Origin: Plantago ovata
Lineage: Eukaryota > Streptophyta > Magnoliopsida > Lamiales > Plantaginaceae
Reading direction: 5' to 3'
DNA: 64,000 nt
NCBI GenBank assembly: GCA_028274465.1
Contig: CM051456.1
Coordinates: 113,947,397 to 114,011,396 of the forward strand
Below are positions 22,401 through 33,850 of this stretch, piece after piece. The notes under the pieces are model-generated. The model was given only the letters and a program-made list of their open reading frames with translations, did not search any database and was not told where the DNA came from. Position numbers and translations under genes: made by a program. Each line of letters starts with the position of its first letter. The stretch's first letter is position 1.

Positions 22401-23633
22401 TAGAAAGAAAGGACTAGTCCATATTCACTTTTTAAATATTTGTTAAAAAAAATAAAATTGTATTCTCACTTTACGTTCAAATTTCCTTTTAGTGCCATCA
22501 TTTTTTTAATTGATGGTAAAAGGACTGAAGAGCCTCTGGTGAAGTTTGTGATTAAATTTTCTGAACCAACTCACGTCTTTGATTAACTGTTATAAACTGA
22601 GGCCCTCCTAAAAGTTTTACCCTATTGCTTTGACCTTTATAAAACCAAACATTTGCCAACAGTGCTTGTTATATCCTTGTCATCGGAAAACCTCATCTCA
22701 CTGGTATGTCAGCTCACAATGTGGTGTGACTGGTTTTGCAGCTATCCACAGCGAGTATCTAAATTGAAAGCTACCGTGCGATATATGTTCCATAACCCAG
22801 AGGATGTGAGATGGTTCAAGGTTAGAAATCTAAATTGAGTTTAAATTACTCAGATTTGATGGTATTTTATTGAATCTTTAGAACAGTGCATATTGTTTGC
22901 TCCGTGTAGCTGATGTCTTTTTGTTGCAGCCTGTTGAAGTGTGGACAAAATGTGGTCGCAGAGGGCGAATTAAGGAGCCTGTTGGCACACACGGTAACTA
23001 CTTCACCTGCGTAATTTTTAGCATAAAACTTATTTGGGTTGTATGTTTCACGAGCATATCCTGTTTATTAATGGCCTTATTTTATTGCAAATAGGCCAGT
23101 GGCCACAACTTTGTTTGCCTACATTAACTGGGCAGTTATTTATGTGCTGCCTTTTTATAGTAGTAAGAAACTGAGATATTAACTGGGCAGTTATTTATGT
23201 GCTGCCTTTTTATAGTAGTAAGAAACTGAGATAAGCTTGCATCATTTATTCTACCAAGTTTCGACCGCTAGAACGGAAATAATGTACCATGTGTTTTAGT
23301 ATGTTCTTTCTTCCAATTGGCCAATGTTTTCTAGAGCTGTTTGTTTGGTTATCAGTAGAATCCATCTAGATTTGGCTGTCAGCTGTTTAGACTTGGCTGC
23401 TAAACGTTCTTCATACCTGGTTCTGTAGATACATTGTGATCCTTTACTTGATACATCGAAAATCAAAATTATTCACTGATCTGATCTTTTCACATTTGGT
23501 CATTTGCTTGTCAGGGGTAATGAAATGCATACTTAATGGAGGACTTCAGCAGAACGACACAGTGTGTATGAGTTTGTTTAAGCGTGCATACCCTAAGTGG
23601 CCCCAGCGATGGTTTCCGCTACAAGAAGCTTAA
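16435..23633 (+). CDS. TSR1: Pre-rRNA-processing protein TSR1 homologue
   Basis: Twenty-one exons join in frame to 788 residues, close to the usual plant length: 16435-16525, 16728-16798, 17378-17455, 17557-17688, 17945-17995, 18115-18258, 18364-18486, 18615-18692, 19365-19457, 19536-19652, 19939-20022, 20169-20264, 20373-20567, 20665-20740, 21055-21158, 21292-21545, 21641-21727, 21818-22048, 22742-22820, 22930-22993, 23515-23633. TSR1 is a GTPase-like factor without GTPase activity that binds pre-40S subunits in late nuclear and cytoplasmic maturation and relates to BMS1. Visible: basic N-terminus ([21 protein letters not shown]), AARP2CN region around residues 230-320 ([19 protein letters not shown]), acidic linker around 390-450 ([11 protein letters not shown]), then the conserved C-terminal domain ([44 protein letters not shown]). 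No P-loop GKS is seen, as expected. The spacer from 22049 to 22741 is a long intron. Confidence 0.95.
23123..23232 (+). repeat. 55-bp perfect tandem duplication in TSR1 last intron
   Basis: ATTAACTGGGCAGTTATTTA begins at 23123 and again at 23178, and both units continue identically to GAAACTGAGAT. It lies between exons 20 and 21 and should not affect the protein. Confidence 0.92.
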
Positions 23634-25716
23634 GCTTGACCCAAGAGCGAAGACAAAGAGTCAACTGCTCCTTTGAATTGTGAAGAAGCGTTTCATCACT
23701 TCGAAGTGGGAATGAAGCTCAGGTTCAGATCTATTGTCGCAGTGCGTCTACTTTGCTCTCTGCAAGGACCGCCGTGACATATATAATAGTATAACTATAT
23801 ATAGAGGTTATGAGGAACTAAAATTTTGAAGGATTCATGTACATCTTTTGAAATTGCTTTTGTTGCGGTGGCATGAGAGAGTTACCTTTGTACGATGAAT
23901 CCTTATAGATACGGAAAATGATTTAAGCAATGTTGTGACTAAAGATAATTGAAGTTTTAGTACATGCTTTATCACCAAGTGTTGTGCAGTTCGTTGTTAA
24001 GTTAATCGTTAAAACACTTACCCTTAATTTCACAAAATTTTATCTGGTTTCTACTATTATATAGTTGTATGTACTACTACCGTCTTCCGAGTAACTCCGC
24101 AACCTGGAGTTCCTTTACCTCAAATAGATTAATTTGTTTTTATTATTTAGTTCAATTTCATCCCATAAAAATTATCAGATAATATATTCAATATTATCTC
24201 TTTTTTTTTTTAATATTTAAAAATACTTTTTTGAATAGTGATTGAAAATACTTTTGTGAATAGTGAATGTGTAATGTTTTCTGGGACGAGGGACTATAAA
24301 ATTTTATCCGGCGTGGAGGATTAGTGCAAGTTCGCCGCATGGTAGTTTAAGTGGGAGGAAATTTGGATCAAATCCCTCAAATTATAGTACCATGTTTGGT
24401 TGCTTTCCTTAGGTTAGAGAATTTAAAATCAATTTCCATGTGGGACTTTGGATTCTAATGTCTTTAAAATATCAACCCTTAGGTATTTTAAGATCAAGAC
24501 TTTTGGGGATTATTGAGGTAATACGAATTATTAACAAAAATATCGTATGAGCGCAAGTGACATAACACGTGGGTGGAGCACTTTACTCAATGGCTTTGAC
24601 ATCATTAACTAAAATACTGCATGGCTACAAACGGTATGCATATGTTGGAGGACCACTCGACATCAAAGTCTGAATTAGGTGTCATTCAACAATTCAACAA
24701 CGAAAAAAAACCATTGAAAACTGTATAAATACCAAATTGTAAAAATGATTACCAAATAAACTTTCCTTAGATTTGGAGTTTGGGCCATCCAACTTCATTA
24801 AAATCAACCATGCACTTATATAACAAAACTTTCAAGTTCCAAGTGTGAATTTTTGTTGAATATGAGTAAATATTTTTATTACCTACGCATTGGGCATACT
24901 TTCCTACTTTATACTAATAATTGATTTTTTTTTTTTATAAAAGTTATGACTTTCACGAGATTTACTGATACAGTTTTGTATGCTTTTATTTGAGAAAATA
25001 GGACTCTATACTCTATTCTTAAAGTTCCAGTATCTTAAATAACTAATTGTGATCCATGTCATTTTCCATTTTCATCAACCAATTAAACCGTGTAATTGAA
25101 TTTAATCATTCGGTTTTTGTAGTTAATAAACAAAAAAGAATAGGTACTTTATTTTGTGAAAACCCCTTTTTTTGTAGTGCCCGATCGCTCACCTTCCCAC
25201 TTTTATTAAACTAATTGATTAATTCCTTATCCAAATAATTAGACAAATGACGAATTCCTATGGCCGGGCCATCTTGACTACATTTCAAGCTTAATCATCA
25301 TATCATACGTATCATGACATTGTTGGTAGGACTTTTCAACCTCAGAATTAAAATACTCGCGCGTATGCTTTACTCAATAATTGACAATGCGATTTTATTT
25401 ATTCTTAAATAAAGGTGCATCACCCAACATATGCAGAATTCATCATACCGTTTCTCACAGAATTATCATTTGACACTGAGAGTTGTTAATTTAAGTAGAA
25501 TAGTAAAAGGTGAATCGCATACTATAACTGATCATTTAGATTTAGAGGGGAAATGAAGGGTAATTTGATAGATATTTTATTATTTGATAAAGATTAAATT
25601 AACTGCAAATGTAAATGCTAATTTAGAGAGGAAAATGTCATATCTAAATTGAGTACCAGATAGATATTAGTGACATGGATGACTGAGCCGCTTAGCGGGA
25701 ATGTTTTAATTGATGA
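23634..25716. other. Convergent spacer between TSR1 and BAHD 3
   Basis: The TSR1 3' UTR probably fills the first 200-300 bases. The remainder is AT-rich with no gene, tandem repeat or element I can define. A weak pair of Stowaway-like ends may lie at about 24075 and 24285. Confidence 0.4.
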
Positions 25717-27177
25717 TCATGAAACACCATTAATCAGAACTCCCGAGTGGTTAATTGACCGCGGCGCGGCCAACGTACTAGGTTTGATCGAATCAACAGT
25801 CGAGATCTCTTCGATATCACTAGATCCCGCGTAATCTAACGGACTAGGGTCGACTGAAGCTAGAGCCTTAAGCTCCTCGATGTCGTCAAGTGCTTGAACG
25901 TATTCATGGTTCACGGTCACCCATGCTTCGATCCCATCTCGTTCTCGTGTGTCCATCAGCCAAGCAACATTGATGAACGGCCAGTCCGTCTCATGTCCCG
26001 CATCGCACTTAGTTATCCAGATTGGCCGCCCCCAGCCAAAATCGATGTCGTAAAGACCAAAGTTACACCAACTTGAGATAGCCAAGTATTCAGCGTTCTC
26101 AGGGAACCCATTCCAGGATTCCTCAAGGTTCTCTAGATAACCCGAGAACCCTTCCCCGCCCTGCATTTTCGCAACGAATTTGCTATCGACTTTAGTTATA
26201 GCGTTCCTTACCTTACATACCAAGTCCTTAACATCAACATCGGTTTCGTTTTCGCTTGACGCGGGAACCAACCATACAAAGTTCCCGAATGCATGATCGG
26301 GTAAGGTGGGGTCCGATTTTCGCCTCATGTTCACTCCATGTGTCACTAGGGATACCTTCTTATTCTCAGATGACGCGATCATGAAGCACTTCCAGAGAAG
26401 TGCAGATACGGCCTCGACTCGTGAAGGACGAAATTTGAGCCCTCCAGATGACAATCCAGCCCTAAGTTTCGATATAGAGGCGGAATCAAACACGTAACGC
26501 CTCATCACAGTCTTGCCAAATTTGAAATACTGTCTCATGGCAGAGAATAAGTATTTTTCCCTTTGCATTGCTTCATTCTGCGGGAATAGAGATTGAGATG
26601 CATAATCAGGGCCTTCTGATGCTTCTAGCGTATTTTGGGCATTGTTAGCCCAAACCTTCATGAACGAGCCAATTGTTGCACCATCAGTCACTTTATGCAA
26701 GAAAAGTGACCCGATGGCAATTGCACCACAATCAAAACAGTTAACCTGGACAGTGGCCACGTAGGACCCGGGCCCCGGTTCAGCCCAGCTAAGCTCACAT
26801 GCGATGTGGTCCCGGCACTTAACAGGGTCAAGTTCCTTCAAGAAGTCCGTCAGGTTTCCTTTGATCCGCGAAGTTACAAACAGGACCCCTTCGTCGTTGC
26901 AGTCAACAGATAACTCATCCTTGACTCGCCCGGCTAAGGGATAATAACCTGTTAACGTGTCAGATAGGGAACGTTTCAGGACCTGTATCGACTGGGACAT
27001 GAAATCGGCGTTCTGCGAGGCAGCATTTTTGGGACATGAAAAGTATTGTACCAAGGGAACGTAAATTGGTGGAACGATTTGATCAAACAAAGAGAGCTTG
27101 TGGGTTCGAAGGTGGATTGGTGTTGGTGAAGAAGGCTTGATGTATTCTTTTGAAATGATTTCTCTTTCCATTTTCAT
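25717..27177 (-). CDS. BAHD acyltransferase 3 (vinorine-synthase type, C-terminal extension)
   Basis: A single exon encodes 486 residues. HxxxD is HKVTD (His161, Asp165) within FLHKVTDGATIGSF, and DFGWG (379-383) is canonical in YDIDFGWGRPIW, so the enzyme looks catalytically competent: acyl transfer from CoA to an alcohol, in the cytosol. The N-terminal ISKEYIKPSSPTPIHLRTHK and YYPLAGRVKDE blocks place it in the same broad clade as the 2-9 kb copies, but it is clearly diverged and more GC-rich. After the usual end (LASVDPSPLDY, about 440-449) it continues for about 37 residues with EEISTVDSIKPSTLAAPRS, a tail not seen in the other copies. The ATG at 27177 was chosen because Met3 is only two codons later and the promoter is close. 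The acyl donor and acceptor are unknown. Confidence 0.93.
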   Translation of the reverse strand: MKMEREIISKEYIKPSSPTPIHLRTHKLSLFDQIVPPIYVPLVQYFSCPKNAASQNADFMSQSIQVLKRSLSDTLTGYYPLAGRVKDELSVDCNDEGVLFVTSRIKGNLTDFLKELDPVKCRDHIACELSWAEPGPGSYVATVQVNCFDCGAIAIGSLFLHKVTDGATIGSFMKVWANNAQNTLEASEGPDYASQSLFPQNEAMQREKYLFSAMRQYFKFGKTVMRRYVFDSASISKLRAGLSSGGLKFRPSRVEAVSALLWKCFMIASSENKKVSLVTHGVNMRRKSDPTLPDHAFGNFVWLVPASSENETDVDVKDLVCKVRNAITKVDSKFVAKMQGGEGFSGYLENLEESWNGFPENAEYLAISSWCNFGLYDIDFGWGRPIWITKCDAGHETDWPFINVAWLMDTRERDGIEAWVTVNHEYVQALDDIEELKALASVDPSPLDYAGSSDIEEISTVDSIKPSTLAAPRSINHSGVLINGVS

Positions 27178-27256
27178 TTGCTTGCTAAGAAATTTTATGT
27201 GTTTTGTGCTTTAAGGTTTAGAAAAGTTGATGGTACTAGCAAATGTTAGAATGAGC

Positions 27257-27266
27257 TTTATATATA
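27257..27266 (-). promoter_or_regulatory. TATA box of BAHD 3
   Basis: On the minus strand TATATATAAA lies 80-90 bases upstream of the start codon, leaving room for a leader of about 50 bases, normal for a plant gene. Confidence 0.6.
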
Positions 27267-27890
27267 GACAAAGGTATACCAAAGTTGAAGAGATAGTAGG
27301 TGAAGTAGTACATTGGAAGTTGATAACACGTAAAGTTCTAAAGCGACTAGGAGTGGAGTGGAGTGGAGTATTAGTATTTAGTCATGATGCTGATCAATGC
27401 AGAGGGTTTCGTTGGTTTCTTTACGTTTGTTTGGATAAAAATTAATTTTCGTTATGAGGTTGTAACAAATAAACAGAGTTTATGGGATAAATGGAAATGG
27501 AAAAAATACAAGCTAATGAGACGGAAGGATTCCAACTAATTAACAAGAATTGATTAATTTAATCCTTTCCTTTTAGAATTATTATGTAAAACAAACGTTA
27601 GAGAATAGCACGGAAAATGCTTATAGATAAGACTATAGCTCTGTTCTCCAAAAAAAAAAGAATAATAATAATAATAAGACTATAACTCTATAAGAGTTTA
27701 TCACGTCGGCACCTTTTATAAACTTTCAAAGTTCCAAATTCGCTCAAGAAGACTATGGACATTCAAAACTCGATAATTTATATTTTATATACCACTTCCT
27801 TCATGGAGCATCGTTGGTGGTCCTTTATTAATAAAAAAAATTTTTGGCGCTTAAAAAAAAATCAACTCGGTATCACAAAATAAATAAATA

Positions 27891-27932
<42 letters not shown>

Positions 27933-28638
27933 AATTTTTTAAAAAATCAACTTGTCATAAAAGATGAAGTTTAATTGCATTTAATATCCCTACTAAACAA
28001 CTGTTTCTCAAACTGAACCCTGATATTTTAACAATTGCAATTAAGTCCATGTAAGTTGTAATATACAAGAAATTGTTTAATGAACCAAATGAAATTCTAA
28101 AGATTGATATAATATAGAAATTAAGTTCAAATGGTAAAATTGTTTAATTAGCCATGGCCAACTCAACTTCAACTCATATATAACTGTTCAAATGGTAAGG
28201 ATTTAAACGTAATTACAAGATTTTTAAGGGTATGATATGAGACAATTGGCCTTGTCCATGCAAGACATTTAGAAAGCTGACTTAGATACCCAGTCAAAAA
28301 TCAACCACGGTGTTTAACATTTTGCATTAATCTGTCTGCAATAGGCCTTAGATTTATGGTACTACTAGCTACTACGACTCAAATTTAAAATGGGAGTACG
28401 TAATTTTCGTAAGAGTCTTACATTTGTAGAAAGTTAGGTTGTAACAAGAATCTATAAACCGAGTAGTAGACTAGTAGTGATTAATAATGGTTAAGACTAA
28501 TTAAGAGGATCGAGTATTGTCGAACCACCATGTACCAAATTCAACTATTAGGTGAAGCCTAATTTTCTGTCTACAGTACACCGTGTTCCGATAGAACCTC
28601 GCCAAGCTATCCCACTTTCCTATTTTGTTTTATTTTAC
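27267..28638. other. AT-rich spacer with microsatellite
   Basis: No gene seen. A TAAA/AAT microsatellite occupies about 27878-27935. The rest has no repeats I can define. Confidence 0.5.
27878..27935. repeat. TAAA/AAT compound microsatellite
   Basis: Runs of TAAA, then about 14 AAT units, then TAAA again. Confidence 0.95.
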
Positions 28639-28641
28639 TAA

Positions 28642-30115
28642 AATCACTAGCAATAATTGTTTTATTTGAGTCTTAAGCCCCAAATAAGCTACAATAGGGC
28701 TTACAGAAAATTACATAAACAATCATTCTATAACACATAATTGGTAAAACAACCACTTTAAAAACCTCTTACAAAAAAAAAAGGTCATTCTATTTTTTGG
28801 TGCCCTAAAATCTAATCAAGTACTCTCCAAAATCTCACTAAATTGAATATGGACTCCATTTTTCTGGCTCAAATGGATTTTGAAGGTGTTTTTGACATCC
28901 ATTAGTGTTAATTAATTACTAACTAATTATATTTAACTATTTTTTTCTAACAAATTAATATTTATATACAGAAACTAATGAAACTAACATTTGTGTTGCT
29001 GAAAACTAATGAAACTAGCATCTGTGTTGTTGAATCTAATGAAAATAGCATTTTTGTGTTCAGTTGCGATGCCGAAACAAATGAAATTAGCATTCGTGTT
29101 TGCCGAAACTAATGAAACTAGCATATTTTTGGCTGAAACTAGCACTTATGATGCTTAAACTAATGAAAATAGCATTAGTCGTTGAAACTAGCATTTAGTT
29201 GTTTGAAACTAGCATTTGTGTTGCTGAAACTGATGAAACTAGCATTTGTGTTGTTGAAACTAGCATTTTTGTTGCTGAAACTAGCACTTATGATACTTAT
29301 GATACTTATGATACTGAAACTAATGAAAATATCATTTTTGTTGTTGAAACTAATGAAAATAACATTTTATCATGCTGAAACTAGTATTAATAGTTAGTTT
29401 CAACTAGTTTCAGCCAGTTTATGAAACTAGTTTTGTTTGAAACTAGGTTTTTGTCTAATACTAGCTTTTGAAACTAGCTTTTATGTGTTGAAACTAATCT
29501 GAAACTATTTTTTCAGTTAAAATAATGATTTATATTTTTATAATTATAGTTTCCATATTTTTTTAATTTTTTAGTTTAGCATAAATAAGTTTTAGAGTTA
29601 ATTTAATCATTTTATAAAATTAAAAACTAATTTTAAAGGTTAATTTTAGGAAAAATATAAAATTAACAGATAGTTTCAACTTTTTACAATCATTTTTAGC
29701 TAGTTTCAGCTAGTTTCGGTGGCTGAAACTAGCTTCCGGATTTCAAAATATTTATTAAATCTACTATAGCGAGTTTTTTAAATTCGGATCTACTGTAGCG
29801 AACTTTTTGTAATTGTTTTTTTAACTGTTTTGCAATTAATGTTGTATAGTGTTTATATATGTATTTTTCCCTAGGGCTTATATGGGACTTCATTTATGAA
29901 GCCCATGTTTGAGGGCTACATATTTGAAGCCCCCAAATAATTTTTTTTTTTTATGTCTTTTTCTTTCTTTTTCATTAATTGTGTGGTGCATGTGAAATGT
30001 ATGTGTCATGTGGAACCCAAAGAAATCCCTAATAAACTCAAATTATTGTAGCAAAAAATGGAAGGGGCTTATTTGGGGCTTAAGCCCCAAGTTTGTAGCC
30101 ACTATTGTTAGTGCT
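28642..30115. mobile_element. Harbinger-like non-autonomous element with internal minisatellite
   Basis: The left end reads CACTAGCAAT then CTTAAGCCCCAAATAAGC; the right end, in complement, reads GAGCACTAACAAT then CTTAAGCCCCAAATAAGC, so the ends are inverted copies with some drift in the outer bases. TAA flanks both ends (28639-28641 and after GTGCTC at 30116-30118), as expected for PIF/Harbinger insertion. Foldbacks of GGGGCTACATTTATGTAGCC type occur near the right end. Most of the interior (28970-29520) is a degenerate minisatellite. No transposase is present. Confidence 0.55.
28970..29520 (+). repeat. Degenerate minisatellite, GAAACTAATGAAACTAGCAT family
   Basis: The motif GAAACTAGCATTTGTGTTGC, alternating with GAAACTAATG, recurs many times with unit lengths varying between roughly 20 and 40 bp. 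Scattered GAAACTAG and the complementary TAGTTTCAGC units continue to about 29735. Any open frame here, such as the MKLAFSCLKLAF repeat, is a by-product. Confidence 0.85.
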
Positions 30116-30118
30116 CTA

Positions 30119-30516
30119 AAGGAGCTTTTTAGGGGCTACATTTATGTAGCCCAAATGTAGCCCCTATGTAGCCCCCAAATAAACCCTAATATTAATAAAC
30201 AATGTAGAAAGTGAATTTAAAAATAAAATGAATTATGTGGTTAGTGTGTATGTGTCATGTGGAGCCCACGAAAAAAACCTGAAATAACCAAACCATTGTA
30301 AAATCAAAATGGAAGAGGATTATTTGGGGCTTATTTCATTATAAGCCCCAAGATTGAAGTCAACCATTGCTAATTTTTTTCGAAGCGGCAAAGCGAGGAT
30401 CAATAATGGTTCCTCATTTACCCCCGTGCTGACTCGAAACCCTGACATATTGGTTGGAGGTGAAGTGGCTTACCAACTGAACTAGCTTTGTTGTCAGCCA
30501 ACCATTACTAGTGCTC
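30119..30516. mobile_element. Second related Harbinger-like copy, with a SINE inside its right end
   Basis: From GGGGCTACATTTATGTAGCC to ATAAGCCCCAAGATT this repeats the right 250 bp of the neighbouring element (29868-30115), and it ends in the same ACTAGTGCTC followed by TAA at 30517-30519. The terminal part is interrupted by a SINE at 30373-30495. Confidence 0.55.
30373..30495 (-). mobile_element. tRNA-derived SINE with ~15-bp target duplication
   Basis: Read on the minus strand it has an A box (TAGTTCAGTTGG), a B-box-like GGTTTCGAGTC about 40 bases on, and a short A tail (30374-30380). It is flanked by AGTCAACCATTGCTA (30358-30372) and AGCCAACCATTACTA (30496-30510), two mismatches in 15, which marks the insertion into the Harbinger-like terminus. 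Confidence 0.75.
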
Positions 30517-30995
30517 TAAGACAATAATAAAAAAGTATGAATAACCCAAAAGGGTGGCTAAGACTATCTAGTATATATGTTTAGATCTACCATATTAGAC
30601 TCACCAGATTCTGATCAATATTTTAAATTAATTCATTAACCATTAGGTTCTACCATAATCTACACTCCTCCGGTTCAGACCCATCAAATTTACATTTTCT
30701 TTTCGTTTTTTTTTTTTTTAAACTACAATTTTCTTTTCTCGTCTCTTTTAAACTACACTAGTTCTTATACTGCATATTATTATAAATTTTCTTAATCAAA
30801 ATAAACATGAAATATAAATCTGAAAACTACAATGCTTGGTAATAAAAAAAATATTATTTTAGAATGCAAAATTCAACACTTATTTTAAAACTATTACAAT
30901 TTAATTGATTCTAAATTAAAATATTTTTTAGGTGTAAATTAAAATACTTGAAATAAAAGATTACACTAAAATATCTGAAATAACTACTGTACTAA

Positions 30996-31990
30996 GGGTG
31001 TTGATATTGCCAGAGCAGTTTTGTTACTGCCAGAGCAATTTATCAATATTTCAGGCAAGTTCACTAACTAAATTCTGTTACAATTATCATTCCTTAATTA
31101 ACACTATCAAGGAAAAATAAATACGGTAATCTTGCATCATTTAATTAATACTCTCCCAACCGACATGTACGAATTTTCATCGTAATTTGCACTTGCAAGG
31201 CAACTTGTAAGTAAATTTTTATATTCTACCCCCTAGAATTTTGAAAATGTTATTTACTTCTCAATTACTATGTTTCACCCTGATTTTTTTTTATAATTTA
31301 ATAAGAAACTCTCATTGTTACAATTTTAAAAAAATATATAAGTCTCTTCAAGCTAAGTAATAATAGTATTTAGTCAAGGTTAAACGAATGTGATTTATGT
31401 TGGCATTAAATTTAATTAACTCTGTTGCATCCTTAACAAGTTAATTAATTACACACATTGTTTTTATTCTTATTTTATATTAGATATTAATTCTAAATTA
31501 GTAGGGGAAAATAATTTTATAAATTATATTATAAAATTATAATAATTATTCTTTCATAATATACTATTTTCTTTACAATTTGACATAATTTATGATCAAT
31601 TAAATTAAAATGGATTATAAAGATTCATACAATAAAGTGTTTAACTTTTGTTAAGACTTGAGTGTGACACAGATTTATAATCCAGATTTTCTCAAAAAAA
31701 AGAAAAGAAAAAAAAAAGAAAGTGACACAAATGGGAGTGTTACATAAGTAAAATTTATAAAAAGGCCGTTTATATATAATATACCCTGCTATAGAATGAA
31801 GGTTACGCTATTTGTTTTATAGATGTAAACTGTAAAGTAAAGAGTCTAAAGACCCTTCATTGTTATTTTAGAGATTGTATGGTATTATTTTAAGTAATGA
31901 GAAGCATGATATCATTTGATTGATAACTTACCAAACGTAAATAAACTTAGCTCTGGCAGTAACATAAGTGATCTGGCAGTATCAACAGTC
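30996..31990. mobile_element. Mutator-like non-autonomous element, 995 bp, 9-bp target duplication
   Basis: CTGTACTAA occurs exactly at 30987-30995 and 31991-31999. Inside it the ends match without gaps as inverted repeats: GGGTGTTGATATTGCCAGA and, in complement from the right, GACTGTTGATACTGCCAGA. The similarity continues through GTTACTGCCAGAGC for about 50 bp. A 9-bp duplication and ends starting with G fit the Mutator superfamily. The interior is AT-rich and non-coding. Confidence 0.8.
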
Positions 31991-33399
31991 CTGTACTAAT
32001 GGTACTCACTGTACTCGAGATTGTCTTCCCATTCCAACTTAAATTCTCGTACCATTTTGTGTAATACGAAGTCAAAAATGTGAGAGAAAATGGAGAAGAA
32101 AGAAAGGAATAAAAGTAAAGGGAAAAGTAAAAAAAACAAAAAACAAAAAAAACAGAAATAGGCTATAAGACCCATAAAACTATCTTATACTTCCTATAAT
32201 ACTATAAGGTATGTTTGATAAGATCCGGATGCAAAGCAATCGAGTCTGATCAAATCCATAAGAGGATATCTAATATCCTCTTAATCACTTGGGGTGGATG
32301 CGTATGGGTTCAAGATTACAAGTATTATAAGGCAAACTTTTATTAATCGATAAAAGTATATGCATTCAGGATCTAATAGATCGATCAACATCTTAACTGT
32401 CAATCATAATCATGAGATGGTAAACAAGAAAGTGAGTTAGAGCCAAAAATTCAAAGAATTGTTTGGTGAAAAAAAAAAAAAAGAAAAACAGAAGGACTAG
32501 TGTAACTAGTGTAGTAGTGTTTGCTTTAGTCTCATTTAGTCTTATTAGGATAGATCACCATGTTAGGTGAAACATATCAACTTTGTGTTGAATTAGCAAA
32601 GAAATTAAAATTTGCAAATTGCTCAGAGTTAATTAGTTTATTTTCATCGTGGTACGGTTCAACCAAATTTCAAAAGTAGCTACTTGATGCATATAACAAG
32701 AGATCGATTATTACTCCTTAAAGTAGGGTTCGATGTTGGTCTTAATGGAGTATATATCATATCATAAAATATGTTTTTAAATATACAAATACAAATGTTC
32801 CGATTAATTTCTTTTTGTAAAGGCTTATAGTGGCCACTAGTTAGAATGTAACATCTTTACCTATAACTTTATTTAGTTTATTGCTCTTTAAGTCCTAGTG
32901 AAACTGATATAGAATATAAATATTCGTAGTTACAATAACGATTATAACTAAAATAAAAAACACGGTTAATTTCTTGCCCGTTATTATTGATTGACTTTAC
33001 TTGACGTGTAATATGGTATCCACGTCACATGCGTAGCGTAATCTTGTAAAACATTATTGTTTTATTAAATAATATATTGAAATAAATGGAGTAAATATAT
33101 AATCTTCACATAATGACTTCAAACGTAATAAAAAATAATTAATTGAGTAATTAAACTTAATATAAATGGTGTGCTATAAATGTATATAGTTTTTGTAGTT
33201 ATGCAATTAATAATTTTGAATTGAACTATATTAGACATACGAAAAGTATTATTCGGATGAGTTAAAAACCATCAGATACATCTCTAGACTTTGGAAACAT
33301 CCAATTTCAAAATATGCAATGCATCTTTTTTGCATGTTAATTGGTATTCTTCATCAGTTGAATATATTGTCAAGTGCTTTATATAAACATTCTAGTTTC

Positions 33400-33517
33400 A
33401 TAATATGATATTTTTAGTTATTTTTATCGTATGATTTAAGAATAATTTAAGGTCAAAATGACCATCGAAAAAGTCAACAAAATCAAGTGTTACGTTTATT
33501 ATTGGACGGAGGAAGTA
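33400..33517. mobile_element. Stowaway-like MITE remnant, one end
   Basis: The right end ATTGGACGGAGGAAGTA is the complement of the TACTTCCTCCGTCC terminus. The left boundary is not recognisable and the given start is approximate. Confidence 0.4.
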
Positions 33518-33687
33518 TGTCTTTTTTTTATAAGAACATATCATGGTTATTTTTAAAATTAAGTATAATACGTCATACAACTTTATGTTAAAAAATAAAA
33601 ATTTAAGAAGAGAATATGGGAAACGATATAATATAGCTAGATAGGCCCCTCACCGGATCTTGTGTAATCGGAGTTCGAAAAATTGGT

Positions 33688-33850
33688 TATGTCAATAAGA
33701 TTCGAACCCAACACCTTCAACTAAAATAATGATACAAATAATAGAGAAACATCACACCAACAAGATTCGAACCGAACACTTTCAATAAAAATAATAATAA
33801 AAATAATGGAGAAAAATCATGCCAACAGAATTCGAACTCTACATCTTTTA
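33688..33850 (+). repeat. 65-bp tandem repeat, about 2.3 units
   Basis: ATTCGAAC recurs at 33700, 33765 and 33830, each followed by a CACCTTCAAC-like stretch and AATAATGGAGAAA-like sequence, giving a regular 65-bp spacing with many mismatches. Confidence 0.75.

Noticed and set aside
24075-24300. Pair of CCGTC/GGGACGAGG-like ends of a Stowaway-type element
   Set aside because: The ends agree too poorly and no TA duplication could be assigned.
28642-28660. CACTA-type (EnSpm) element suggested by CACTAGCAAT at the left end
   Set aside because: The 3-bp flanks expected for CACTA elements do not match at the two ends, while TAA next to slightly longer ends does, which favours Harbinger.
29182-29397. 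Open frame with repeated KLAFVLLKL-type units
   Set aside because: It is the direct product of the GAAACTAGCAT minisatellite read on one strand; the array drifts in unit length and has no gene context.
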